A stretch of DNA of 64,000 bases from NCBI GenBank assembly GCA_023151275.1, contig JAKLJI010000004.1, positions 68,946 through 132,945 on the forward strand, read 5' to 3'. Positions 54,234 through 62,763 of this stretch are shown one piece after another (position 1 is the stretch's first letter; each line of letters begins with the position of its first letter). The notes under the pieces are model-generated. The model saw only the letters and a program-made list of their open reading frames with translations, had not been told where the DNA came from and searched no databases. The stretch comes from Bacteroidia bacterium. Its GTDB lineage: Bacteria; Bacteroidota; Bacteroidia; UKL13-3. The position numbers and the translations under genes are program-made.

Positions 54234-55068
54234 ATTTCTGCAATTGGTCTTTTACCAAAATCAGCAGTGGAACATGGGTATGATAGGCCATCTTTTTGCT
54301 CATGGATCGGTGGAACAAACGGTCGAAAAAGCTTCTGTTGTGTTTGGCCATCACCAACAAATCAGCCTTTACCCCATCTACGTATTCATTAATAGAGGCA
54401 ATAATTTCCCCTTTTTCCAATTCAATAAACTGCAATTGCGGGTAACTAATTTCTGATTTGTTGCGTTTAAAGAAGTTATTTTCTGCCTTGAAATACTTGT
54501 CGTTTTCAGACTTTACATGGATTACATCCAGCGGACAATCAAATAATTCGGCAAAGTAGACCAAGCGACGTAAAACATAAGTTTCGGGCTCATTGTAATC
54601 GGATGCATAAACAATACGGCCTGGGTCTTTGTAAACGCAAGAGGGTGGAATAACTAAAACAGGAACTTCTGTTTTTGCAACCACCGATGCGGCATTGCTC
54701 CCAACCAAAATTTCACTGATTCCCGAACTTCCGGTAGTTCCCATTAGAATTAAATCAGCATTTTCAGTATGTGCGTAATGGCAAATCTCATCTGCTACAA
54801 AACCATAATGGCTACTTAGTGTAAAATTTACACTTTTTTCTTTTAGCTTTTTGCCCAGCCTTTCAAAATTTTCTGCGGTGAAATCTTCCTGCTCTTTTAC
54901 AAACATCTGGTAGCTTTCGGCAGGCATACTTGCATCAACCAAAGCCACCTGATTGATGTGAAGGAGGTGAATAGATGCTTTGGTTTTCTGAGCAAAACCA
55001 ATCGCGTAATCCATAGCATTTTCCGCGGCTTGCGAGAAATCGGTTGGTACTAGAATTTTGCTGATCAT
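54232..55068 (-). CDS. Universal stress protein, tandem UspA domains
   Basis: 278 residues: domain 1 (1-145) with ILVPTDFSQAAENAMDYA and the ATP-binding MGTTGSSGISEILVGSNA (G-x2-G-x9-G-S type); domain 2 more degenerate (VYASDYNEPE ... VMAKHNRSFFDRLFHRS). Cytosolic. Stress-response role inferred from family. Monocistronic, convergent with rho. Confidence 0.9.
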   Translation of the reverse strand: MISKILVPTDFSQAAENAMDYAIGFAQKTKASIHLLHINQVALVDASMPAESYQMFVKEQEDFTAENFERLGKKLKEKSVNFTLSSHYGFVADEICHYAHTENADLILMGTTGSSGISEILVGSNAASVVAKTEVPVLVIPPSCVYKDPGRIVYASDYNEPETYVLRRLVYFAELFDCPLDVIHVKSENDKYFKAENNFFKRNKSEISYPQLQFIELEKGEIIASINEYVDGVKADLLVMAKHNRSFFDRLFHRSMSKKMAYHTHVPLLILVKDQLQK

Positions 55069-55262
55069 GATGTTTTTTGTTTAGGGTTGAGGTTCAAAAA
55101 TCGTGGGTTTGTGTAAAGCAATTGTAAATGACTTTACAGGTATAAAGGTCACCATACAAGCACTTGTTTCCAATGAGATTTGTCAGTACTCTATCAATTG
55201 TTAGATAACCCGGGTTCTTGCAATTTGTTGGAGAATCCATTTACTTGAACAAAATTTTTACT

Positions 55263-56918
55263 ATGAGTAGCGGGAAACAGCAATCGCAATTGTACACCCT
55301 TGCAGTGGTTTTCTTTTTCTGGGGTTTTATTGCAGCATCCAACGGAGTTTTTATCCCTTTTTGCAAAGAACGGTTTGGCTTAGACCAGTTCCAGAGCCAA
55401 CTTATTGATTTCGCTTTTTATGGGGCTTATTATATTGGAGCTCTTGCCTTGTTTTTATTCAGTGCGGCTTCACATCGCGATATGCTGAATCATTGGGGCT
55501 TTAAAAAGGGAATTATTTATGGGTTATTGATAAGCGCACTAGGCGCCGGGCTAATGATTGCCGCAGTAACTGCCGGAGCTTATTTGTTTATTCTGGCTGC
55601 ATTTTTCATTTTGGCACTTGGCTTTTCACTTCAACAAACTGCGGCACAACCTTTCGTTGCCTCTTTGGGTGACCCGCATACTGCATCAAACCGACTTAAC
55701 CTTACAGGTGGTGTGAATTCTTTGGGCACGGCACTCGGTCCCATTGTGGTTTCTTTGGCCATTTTCGGAACCATTGTTAGCGGTGACCAACTGAGTGAAA
55801 TCATCAAAACGGTTTCACTTACCAAAATGGAATACCTTTATGTATTTGTGGGTGTTCTTTTTCTGGCTGCTGCGTCTTTGTTTGGTTTTTCAAAAAGCTT
55901 GTCAGATGGTAAAGCCGACGACCATTTTGAGCCAGCACCCAAAGCAACGCGCATGTTGATAATCATTACCTTGTCATTGGTTGCTGTATTCACCTATTTA
56001 TTCCTTCGTTATAAAGACCCTGAATTTATTGAACAGGTAATTAATCAACATCAAAAAGACATTTCTGGGTTGGGACTTTCGTTCCTGGCCTTGTTGGTGA
56101 TTGTTATCGGTCTTCTGTTTTCAAATCAAACCGCACAGAAAAATCCTGAAGGCTGGGGTGCACTTCGCTATCCGCAATTGGTTCTGGGGATGTTAGCTAT
56201 ATTTACTTATGTAGGTGTTGAAGTTACCATTCAAAGCAATTTGGGTGAATTGTTGAAACATCCGGAGTTTGGCGGAATTCAAGGTAGTGCATTGGCTCCC
56301 TACATTTCTATGTATTGGGGAAGTTTAATGATAGGTCGTTGGACTGGCGCCATCGGGGTTTTCAATCCATCAGCCAGTTTGAGAACCATTTTGTTGGTTG
56401 TGGTTCCCTATGTTGCTTTTGGAGTAGTACTTGCGGTGAATGCACTTTCCGGGCATGATATGACCCCACTTTTAATGTATGCTGTGGTTGTTGCATTGCA
56501 AATAGGTGCCTTTTTCTTAGGTAAAGACAAACCAGCACAAACCTTAATGGTGTTTGGTCTTTTTGGAATGATTGGCATGCTAATTGGCTTGTTTACTGCG
56601 GGTACGCTCTCAACTTATGCCTTCCTAAGTGGAGGTCTTGCCTGTTCAATTATGTGGCCTAGTATCTTCGCATTATCCATTCAAGGACTTGGCAAATACA
56701 CTTCGCAAGGTTCGGCCTTTTTAATCATGATGATTTTGGGGGGAGGTATTATTCCTCCAATTCAAGGTAAATTGGCTGATATCATTGGAATTCATCAATC
56801 CTATATTATTCCTGTTCTTTGTTTTGCTTACCTCAGCTTTTTTGCGGTTCGTGCAAGACAAGTGCTCGCAAAACAAGGCATTAATGTAGATGAGTTGGAG
56901 GCCGGGGGAGGTCACTAG
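55263..56918 (+). CDS. FucP-like sugar MFS transporter with extra segment
   Basis: 551 residues from the ATG at 55263 ([12 protein letters not shown]); earlier in-frame ATG at 55218 adds 15 unlikely residues. Major facilitator helices with [20 protein letters not shown] and [20 protein letters not shown], the FucP/GlcP pattern. It is over 100 residues longer than typical FucP (about 430), owing to a cytoplasmic loop and an extra helix pair about residues 215-300 ([17 protein letters not shown] ... [15 protein letters not shown]). Likely a proton- or sodium-coupled hexose importer. Confidence 0.88.
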   Translation: MSSGKQQSQLYTLAVVFFFWGFIAASNGVFIPFCKERFGLDQFQSQLIDFAFYGAYYIGALALFLFSAASHRDMLNHWGFKKGIIYGLLISALGAGLMIAAVTAGAYLFILAAFFILALGFSLQQTAAQPFVASLGDPHTASNRLNLTGGVNSLGTALGPIVVSLAIFGTIVSGDQLSEIIKTVSLTKMEYLYVFVGVLFLAAASLFGFSKSLSDGKADDHFEPAPKATRMLIIITLSLVAVFTYLFLRYKDPEFIEQVINQHQKDISGLGLSFLALLVIVIGLLFSNQTAQKNPEGWGALRYPQLVLGMLAIFTYVGVEVTIQSNLGELLKHPEFGGIQGSALAPYISMYWGSLMIGRWTGAIGVFNPSASLRTILLVVVPYVAFGVVLAVNALSGHDMTPLLMYAVVVALQIGAFFLGKDKPAQTLMVFGLFGMIGMLIGLFTAGTLSTYAFLSGGLACSIMWPSIFALSIQGLGKYTSQGSAFLIMMILGGGIIPPIQGKLADIIGIHQSYIIPVLCFAYLSFFAVRARQVLAKQGINVDELEAGGGH

Positions 56919-56935
56919 TTCATTTAAATATTCGG

Positions 56936-56970
56936 AAAGCGGAATGGAGAAATCTGTTCCGCTTTTTTTT
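56936..56970 (+). terminator. Terminator after the sugar transporter gene
   Basis: Stem AAAGCGGAA / TTCCGCTTT (56936-56944 with 56957-56965) followed by T's; 18 bp after the transporter stop. Confidence 0.88.
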
Positions 56971-57246
56971 GAATAGGAGCTATCCAGATTCAACCCAAAT
57001 TATGGATTTGAACTTCGTTATGAGGGCAAAAAGCCTAGGAAATTCATTATTTACGAGCAAGGTATAATTCATCGTAATGGTGCGTAAGGGAAGTTGAATT
57101 TACGCCCAATTTCGAAGGTATATTGTTTAGGAATACATGCTTTTTCGCCTATTCCGGTTTGACTTGAAGAGGATTTTAATCGAATTTAAACCACAATTGT
57201 TTGCATTTATTTGGGAATCAATTCAATCCTTTGTATGCTTGATGCA

Positions 57247-57747
57247 ATGAAACTCAGACTTTTTTTTGTTTTGGCAAGTTTGATCGTCTTTTGGGGAGGC
57301 ATATCCACCTGCCAGGCCCAGGCTGAGAAGCATGTTTTTCAGTTTTCAGACCGAAAGCAACACCGCATCGAAGTTATCAGTGATTCTTTGGAGCAGCATT
57401 TGAAAGTGCGTTTTACCCACAGGGGAAGGCTTATGTTTCAAGAACCAGTGAATGATTCAGTTTCATTGGATTCGCTTCATTATTCCTATTACATGCGACC
57501 AGGTGGGAAGTTGAATGAAGGACTCGATTTGAATTACCTTTCGTTTTGGCACGAGGGATTGCTCGTAGTTTTGTACGATGAGTGGAGCGCATTTGAATCG
57601 GCCCATTATTGCGGTGTTCGATTTTTTGATGCCCGTATGGAGAAGAAGGAAGAATGGTCGGCAGATCGAAAAACCATTAAAGGTAGCCTAATTAATTTAA
57701 GAGACTGGGATGGCCTCTCGAGAATCGACAGGCTGTTTATGGATTGA
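57247..57747 (+). CDS. Secreted protein of unknown function
   Basis: About 166 residues from the ATG at 57247 (earlier ATGs at 57235 and 57211). Signal peptide MKLRLFFVLASLIVFWGG, cleavage after QAQA. Mature part alternates short beta-like stretches and charged residues (HRIEVISDSLEQHLKVRF; WHEGLLVVLYDEW). No family recognised. Monocistronic. Confidence 0.6.
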   Translation: MKLRLFFVLASLIVFWGGISTCQAQAEKHVFQFSDRKQHRIEVISDSLEQHLKVRFTHRGRLMFQEPVNDSVSLDSLHYSYYMRPGGKLNEGLDLNYLSFWHEGLLVVLYDEWSAFESAHYCGVRFFDARMEKKEEWSADRKTIKGSLINLRDWDGLSRIDRLFMD

Positions 57748-57869
57748 TTCAATCCCGATTTTACTTAATAGTTTTAGATAATTCATCAAACTACTTGACT
57801 AGTACTTGAAAGCTTTGTATCATTGCTATTATTTATAATTAGTCTAAATAAAAATAAAATAATCAGATT

Positions 57870-58202
57870 ATGAGTGAGATGAGAAATTTTGTAGCCATTA
57901 ACTACCTGGAGTGCAGTCCCGATTATGTAGGCAGATTTGAGGAATTGTTTGGTACCCGAGCGCATGCCATCGACCGAATTCCTGGATTTATTCGCATGGA
58001 AGTTTTGAAACCCAAAGCTGATGGAACCTATTTGGTGGTGAGCCATTGGGAAAACGAAGATGCATTTAAATCGTGGACCAGTTCACCTGAATTTTTGGAA
58101 GGACACAAACGTGGTTTTGCCGATTTGCAAAAGGCAAAAGAAGAGGGTCGTGAAGCTCCTATGAAATCAAGTTTTAAAACCTACGAAGTACTTGCCAATT
58201 GA
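57870..58202 (+). CDS. Haem-degrading/antibiotic-biosynthesis-type monooxygenase (IsdG/HmoB-like)
   Basis: 110 residues, single ABM ferredoxin-like fold: NYLECSPDYVGRFEELF, HAIDRIPGFIRMEVLKP, VSHWENEDAFKSWTSSPEFL, GHKRGFADLQ. The W-x-S-x-E-F-x-x-G-H pattern is that of IsdG/HmoA haem oxygenases. Substrate may be haem (inference). Followed after one base by a 38-residue gene. Confidence 0.82.
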   Translation: MSEMRNFVAINYLECSPDYVGRFEELFGTRAHAIDRIPGFIRMEVLKPKADGTYLVVSHWENEDAFKSWTSSPEFLEGHKRGFADLQKAKEEGREAPMKSSFKTYEVLAN

Positions 58203-58203
58203 T

Positions 58204-58320
58204 ATGAAAATGAAGGTTTGGAATGCAAGCCGGCTCAAGCAAGTGGGACTTATCGGTTTTTTGTTTTTCTTGATTAAAGGTCTGGTATGGGTGGCATTGG
58301 CTGTTTGGGCCATTTGGTAA
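58204..58320 (+). CDS. 38-residue membrane peptide
   Basis: Starts two bases after the stop codon begins to end of the upstream gene, at ATG 58204, and ends at 58320. Sequence: basic MKMKVWNASRLKQVG followed by one hydrophobic helix ending VWAIW. It is coupled to the monooxygenase gene. Too short for ORF calling but with clear signal: positive N-terminus, continuous membrane helix, no gaps. Function unknown. Confidence 0.6.
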   Translation: MKMKVWNASRLKQVGLIGFLFFLIKGLVWVALAVWAIW

Positions 58321-58391
58321 TATTTTCGAAAAGCAATCACAATTAAGAGTTCAATTTCAGTAAAGCCGGCTTTGACTTGTATTTTCGCAGC

Positions 58392-59075
58392 ATGGAACGA
58401 AATCCTTTTCTTGAACAATTGCTAAGCAGGTATCCCGAGCATCAGGGTTTCTGGCTGGATGAGGGTAAGTTAGGAAGGGATAAGGAAGCGTTCTTATGCA
58501 GGGTTTTAAGCTTGTTTGAAAATCCGGAATTATTCGCTCCTGAAGATTTCAGCTCTTTTCAACCCGAATTGTTGGTTGATTACATTCGGAAAACGCATCA
58601 AATGTATTTGAGCAAGCGCATTCCAGAGATGGAACAACAATTGCTGCTGTTAAAATACGATGCCGAAACCAGTGCTTTTTATGCACTTTTTCAACTGTTT
58701 AAAGTAGCTTTTTATAAGCATATTACCGCGGAGGAAACCCAGTTTTTGCCGTATTTAGATAGATTGGTGCAAGCCGGTAAAGAGAGTAGGGGACTTTCTT
58801 CCTTTTTGTTGCAGGAAAATTCTTTTCGCATGGCTGATTTTGTACACCACGACCAAGCAGAGAATCCCTTGTGCCGTCTGGTGAAAGACTGGAATGCTTT
58901 GTCGGATACCAAGCTGAATGAAAGTCCAGGTCGAATTCTTACCCTGCAATTGGAAATGTTTGAGAAGGACCTTCATGTTCACGACCTCATTGAAGATAAA
59001 GTCCTTATTCCTCTGGCCTGTGATTTAGAGGATGCAATCACCCATAGATTGACTTTATTGTCAGATTTTAATTGA
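58392..59075 (+). CDS. Hemerythrin-like di-iron protein (RIC/ScdA-like)
   Basis: About 227 residues from the ATG at 58392. Helical bundle with His/Glu spacing of hemerythrins: KTHQMYLSKRIPEME, YKHITAEETQFLPYL, FVHHDQAEN and HVHDLIEDKVLIPLA (H-x3-E types). The order resembles RIC/ScdA proteins that repair Fe-S clusters after oxidative or NO damage, without their N-terminal Cys domain. Iron-linked function fits the nearby haem-monooxygenase-like gene. Confidence 0.8.
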   Translation: MERNPFLEQLLSRYPEHQGFWLDEGKLGRDKEAFLCRVLSLFENPELFAPEDFSSFQPELLVDYIRKTHQMYLSKRIPEMEQQLLLLKYDAETSAFYALFQLFKVAFYKHITAEETQFLPYLDRLVQAGKESRGLSSFLLQENSFRMADFVHHDQAENPLCRLVKDWNALSDTKLNESPGRILTLQLEMFEKDLHVHDLIEDKVLIPLACDLEDAITHRLTLLSDFN

Positions 59076-59078
59076 TAT

Positions 59079-59115
59079 AAAAAGCGGTTTGAATTCATAT
59101 CCAAACCGCTTTTTT
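59079..59115 (+). terminator. Strong terminator after the hemerythrin gene
   Basis: Thirteen-pair hairpin (59079-59091 with 59102-59114) with ten-nt loop and T tail. Starts 4 bp after the stop. Confidence 0.92.
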
Positions 59116-59291
59116 ATGTTTATCCCGGAATACGCATTTGACCATCTATTACTGTCCAAATTGCCTGTGAAATTGGGCGTAAACTCAGTTTCCCTCCCTC
59201 ACCATAACGGTGCATTATGCCTTGCTCGTGAAACTGCCAATTTCTTTGGCCTTTTGGCCCTCATGACCAAGTTCAAATGCATAATCCGGGT

Positions 59292-59576
59292 TTATTCTTT
59301 TATAATTTTTCGACTTAGTTTTTTACCGTCTTTATTTACAGTTATTAGGTAAACTCCTGGTGCAAATTGGCTGAAATCTAAATTTAGCTGCTCACTTAAG
59401 GCTGATTTTGAAATCTCCATTTGTCTGCCCCAAATATCGAAAACGGCCACCTGATTGCTTAATACGCCCGGAAAGTCGAGTGTGAGTTGGTCTTTAACCG
59501 GATTTGGGAACACAGAAAAAGTCTCTTCTTCTAGTTCATCTTTGCCAAGCGCCCAGTTTGTAGTGAAACTGTACTC
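59292..59576 (-). pseudogene. T9SS sorting domain cut from the 59531-62728 gene by a frameshift
   Basis: Continues in another frame as FEYSFTTNWALGKDELEEET, SVFPNPVKDQLTLDFPG, then beta strands to DGKKLSRKIIKE and a stop at 59292. This is the T9SS type A sorting domain the upstream gene lacks. Restoring one base in the A run at 59577-59579 joins the two frames into a continuous 1145-residue protein. Confidence 0.8.
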
Positions 59577-62500
59577 AAACTGGTCCCACTTGAATTGCGA
59601 ATGCGCATAAAACCTGTTCCTTGTGAACTGTTGGCCCACCAGGATAAACCATCAAGTCCGGTGTCCTCAACTATAATTTTATAGCATCCACCTAAATTGT
59701 ATTCAAAGCTGTGCAATGTGCTTGCCTGACTAAAGCCCTGGAAATCGATTTGTTTTCCGTTTTCATCCAAAATACGGAAGGAGTTCTCGTTCGGATTGCG
59801 GTTGGTATAAAACTCAAGTTTGAAAACAGATGGCAAAATTTCAGGCTTGTTGAATGGACTGATGAATCGATTGTTAAGCGTGTAGTCATCAACCTTACCA
59901 TTCACCAATTTTAACTCAGCAAAAAACTGATTTCCCGAAGCCAGCATGCCTTGGTTGTAAAGATTGCCAAGAGGAAGTTGAATGGTTACAGTTTGCATGG
60001 GCATGAGCGTTCCATTCCAGGTATAGCTTTGCTTTTGTTGATTGGAATTTATCCAATAGCTTATTTCAATCGAATTTATTGTTCCTGAACCACTATTTTG
60101 AACCACCACCTCTGGTTGTGCACAAATTGGATTGCTTCGGCCATACAGAATTTTATCACTTGGTTTAATCACTTCCAGAATTCGTGCGTCGTTGCTGAAG
60201 TTAAAATCACCATAACTTACCAATTGATGAGCTACCACGTAATTGTAAGCGCCACCTTCTTTTGGTGGAACTGAAGCCTCATAATCAATTGTAACCGGTT
60301 GGCCTGGAGTTAACAAAGGGGTGAGGTCATTTTCTTTTAGCAAAGAAGCTTCTCCCGGACACCAGCCTTCACGGTCGTAAAGCCAGGTACCTCCTTGAGG
60401 AAATACCGGGTTGTAGGAGCAATCACGGGTAATCGACCAGGTGTAATCAACTGTGCCACCATCTATATTTAGCATGTGGTCAACCTGGCCACCATTTGCC
60501 TTAAACTCACCTTCAGCGCCATGTCCGGTAATGGTTGAACGCATTTTGAAAGTTTTGGCATCTGCTCTCAGTGGAACCTGAACCGGTGCATAACGACTGT
60601 TGTTGTTGATTGAAGTTAGGGACGCGTTGCCTGCTCGTGGTGTGCCTTGCCAAATTTGATTAAATTCAAGAACCGGACGAACCGGAGTTCCTACAATAAA
60701 CCAGAATTCAACGTCATTTTGTTCTTGATTTTGTCCCCCCAAGGTCATTAAAATTCGTTTGTCTCCTTTTAAAATGGGTGCAAAATCCGTAACATCAAAA
60801 TACCAGGTTTTTCCTTCAGGTCCTAAATTCAAACCAATACCATAAGGGGTAACAAACGACATAATTTCATTGTACCAAGGAAATCTGCGTTTGAAGTTTA
60901 GGTTACTTTGAATCAAAGAATCAGCATCTAAAACGGCAATAGAATCAGCAATTTTCCAGCTATTGCCAAATTCTGTGTAAATCCGTGAAGGAAATGCGGC
61001 ATAAACCCAATCGGTTTTTACCACGCTAATTTCATCGGAGGCTAGCGGAGTTTGTCCTTGTTTGGATATCACAGCATTTTCAATCACCTGGGTTAATGGC
61101 CGGATAACAGAATCGGTTATGAGCGTATCAATCACCTGAACTTGAGCCACTGTTCTTCCGAAACTCATTTCTGGCCGTATTTCAGCATTCATAAAACCAG
61201 AAACCAAGTTTTCACCACGCTCTGCTGTCCATTGGAGCTTGTTGCCTATCACCCATTTTCCATGTGCATATTCAAAAACCGAATCGCTTTTACCTTCATT
61301 GAATTTATAATAGCTCACAAGACCATCCGAAAAATCAGCATTCTCGCCAACCAATGAGGTTGAAATTACCGAATCGGGGAAGCTTTTGTTCCAAATACCC
61401 AAACTTCTGATTCTTCCTTTGTAGTTATTTCCTAAGTTTTGGTCTTTACCCAGCATAAGATTTAAGAGGTTTAAGGGCTTTGTTTTTCCGGTTCCGGAAT
61501 GCCACAGTTTTCCATTCAGAAAAATCTTCATGATTCCGGTTTGGCTGTTCTTGGTGAAAACCCAATGGTTCCATTGACCACCTTGCTCAGAAGCACTCGC
61601 AATTTTATTAATTCTGTCGTAGGAACCAGCCGAAAATCCGGCATCAAAATACACATTGTTGCTGCTGTGCGGTAGGTGAATATTGAGGTGACGGTTTCCG
61701 GGGTTTGCATCATAGCCATACAGTATGGTTGTAGAAATGGGCATTTGCTCCTCATTTCCTCTTACCCAAAAACTGATAGTTAGCTCATTTCTGATGCTCG
61801 AAAAGTCGGTTGTGTCGAGGCGAATATGCGCGTTATTGGATAAGTCGAGGCTGAAAGGAGAATCAGAAAAAAGTCCCGAACCCAAAGCAAGACTTCCTCT
61901 TTTTACCTGAAGGATTGCAGGGGTTGAAGGATTGTTCCAGCTTAGGTCTATCACCAAGTTGGAAAGGCCATCCCAAGTATATCCATTTAGAAAATTTATG
62001 CGATTTAATCCCTGAGCAAAAGCAAATGGACCATTAAAAACCGTGATTAAACTGTCGTTAACCAAAGAATTGCGTGGGATGCTGCTGAGCTTAGTGGATA
62101 GAATGGAAACTTTAAGGTTTGAAAGTGAAACAGTTCCTTGGTTGATATTCAAGCTTAGGTTGTTGAGCGGACCAGCAGAAAAGCCTGCACTTCGCAATTC
62201 GGCGGCGCCAATCAATACTTGAAAACGGCCGGAATGTTGCTGAAAGTTAATGTCGATAGAGCCATTTCCCGGGTTAACAATGGCCTGGGTATCTGATTCA
62301 ATTCCTAGTACCGTTATTTTTTTTCCAAGCCTTTGGTAATAATCAACTACAGGTTTTGTTGAGTACAAGAACTTTTGGCCGGCGAAATTACTGATTTGGT
62401 AACGGGCTTGGGTTGCTGAAACTTCTTCTATTTTGGAAGAATCTACAATGTAGGTATTGCAAGAGTAATCCCATTCGCCGCATCCCAGATTTCGGTTTTC

Positions 62501-62728
62501 GGAATTGGACACCAATCCGTTTTTGCAGCGCATGTTGTAGCGCATGATTATTTTCTCAAAACTGAGGTTTGAAGAAGGGAATCGGGCTACGGTATCTCTC
62601 GTATTACTGCCGTAATGAAAGGTTCTTACGCGAATGGTATCGCCCGGATTTTGTGCGAAAACAGAAGCTGAAATTCCGAACACTAGAAAAATAGCTGCAA
62701 AACAGCCCCTTAATTGCGAATACTGCAT
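59531..62728 (-). CDS. Large secreted protein with LamG and PNGase F-like domains, C-terminus lost by frameshift
   Basis: As read, 1065 residues. Signal peptide ending FAQN; beta-rich N-terminal domain (GCGEWDYSCNTYI, two Cys pairs); a LamG/concanavalin-like domain (about 310-460, ELTISFWVRGNE, HWVFTKNSQTGIMKIFLNG); then a region resembling the two halves of peptide-N-glycosidase F (ITGHGAEGEF; NPVFPQGGTWLYDREGWCPG); then beta-sandwich modules. It ends with an unnatural tail from the frameshift. Likely secreted glycoprotein-binding or deglycosylating protein. Catalytic residues of PNGase F not confirmed. Confidence 0.8.
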   Translation of the reverse strand: MQYSQLRGCFAAIFLVFGISASVFAQNPGDTIRVRTFHYGSNTRDTVARFPSSNLSFEKIIMRYNMRCKNGLVSNSENRNLGCGEWDYSCNTYIVDSSKIEEVSATQARYQISNFAGQKFLYSTKPVVDYYQRLGKKITVLGIESDTQAIVNPGNGSIDINFQQHSGRFQVLIGAAELRSAGFSAGPLNNLSLNINQGTVSLSNLKVSILSTKLSSIPRNSLVNDSLITVFNGPFAFAQGLNRINFLNGYTWDGLSNLVIDLSWNNPSTPAILQVKRGSLALGSGLFSDSPFSLDLSNNAHIRLDTTDFSSIRNELTISFWVRGNEEQMPISTTILYGYDANPGNRHLNIHLPHSSNNVYFDAGFSAGSYDRINKIASASEQGGQWNHWVFTKNSQTGIMKIFLNGKLWHSGTGKTKPLNLLNLMLGKDQNLGNNYKGRIRSLGIWNKSFPDSVISTSLVGENADFSDGLVSYYKFNEGKSDSVFEYAHGKWVIGNKLQWTAERGENLVSGFMNAEIRPEMSFGRTVAQVQVIDTLITDSVIRPLTQVIENAVISKQGQTPLASDEISVVKTDWVYAAFPSRIYTEFGNSWKIADSIAVLDADSLIQSNLNFKRRFPWYNEIMSFVTPYGIGLNLGPEGKTWYFDVTDFAPILKGDKRILMTLGGQNQEQNDVEFWFIVGTPVRPVLEFNQIWQGTPRAGNASLTSINNNSRYAPVQVPLRADAKTFKMRSTITGHGAEGEFKANGGQVDHMLNIDGGTVDYTWSITRDCSYNPVFPQGGTWLYDREGWCPGEASLLKENDLTPLLTPGQPVTIDYEASVPPKEGGAYNYVVAHQLVSYGDFNFSNDARILEVIKPSDKILYGRSNPICAQPEVVVQNSGSGTINSIEISYWINSNQQKQSYTWNGTLMPMQTVTIQLPLGNLYNQGMLASGNQFFAELKLVNGKVDDYTLNNRFISPFNKPEILPSVFKLEFYTNRNPNENSFRILDENGKQIDFQGFSQASTLHSFEYNLGGCYKIIVEDTGLDGLSWWANSSQGTGFMRIRNSSGTSLSTVSLQTGRLAKMN

Positions 62729-62763
62729 GGGCGAAAAGATAAGAAATTGACTTTTGTAGATTT

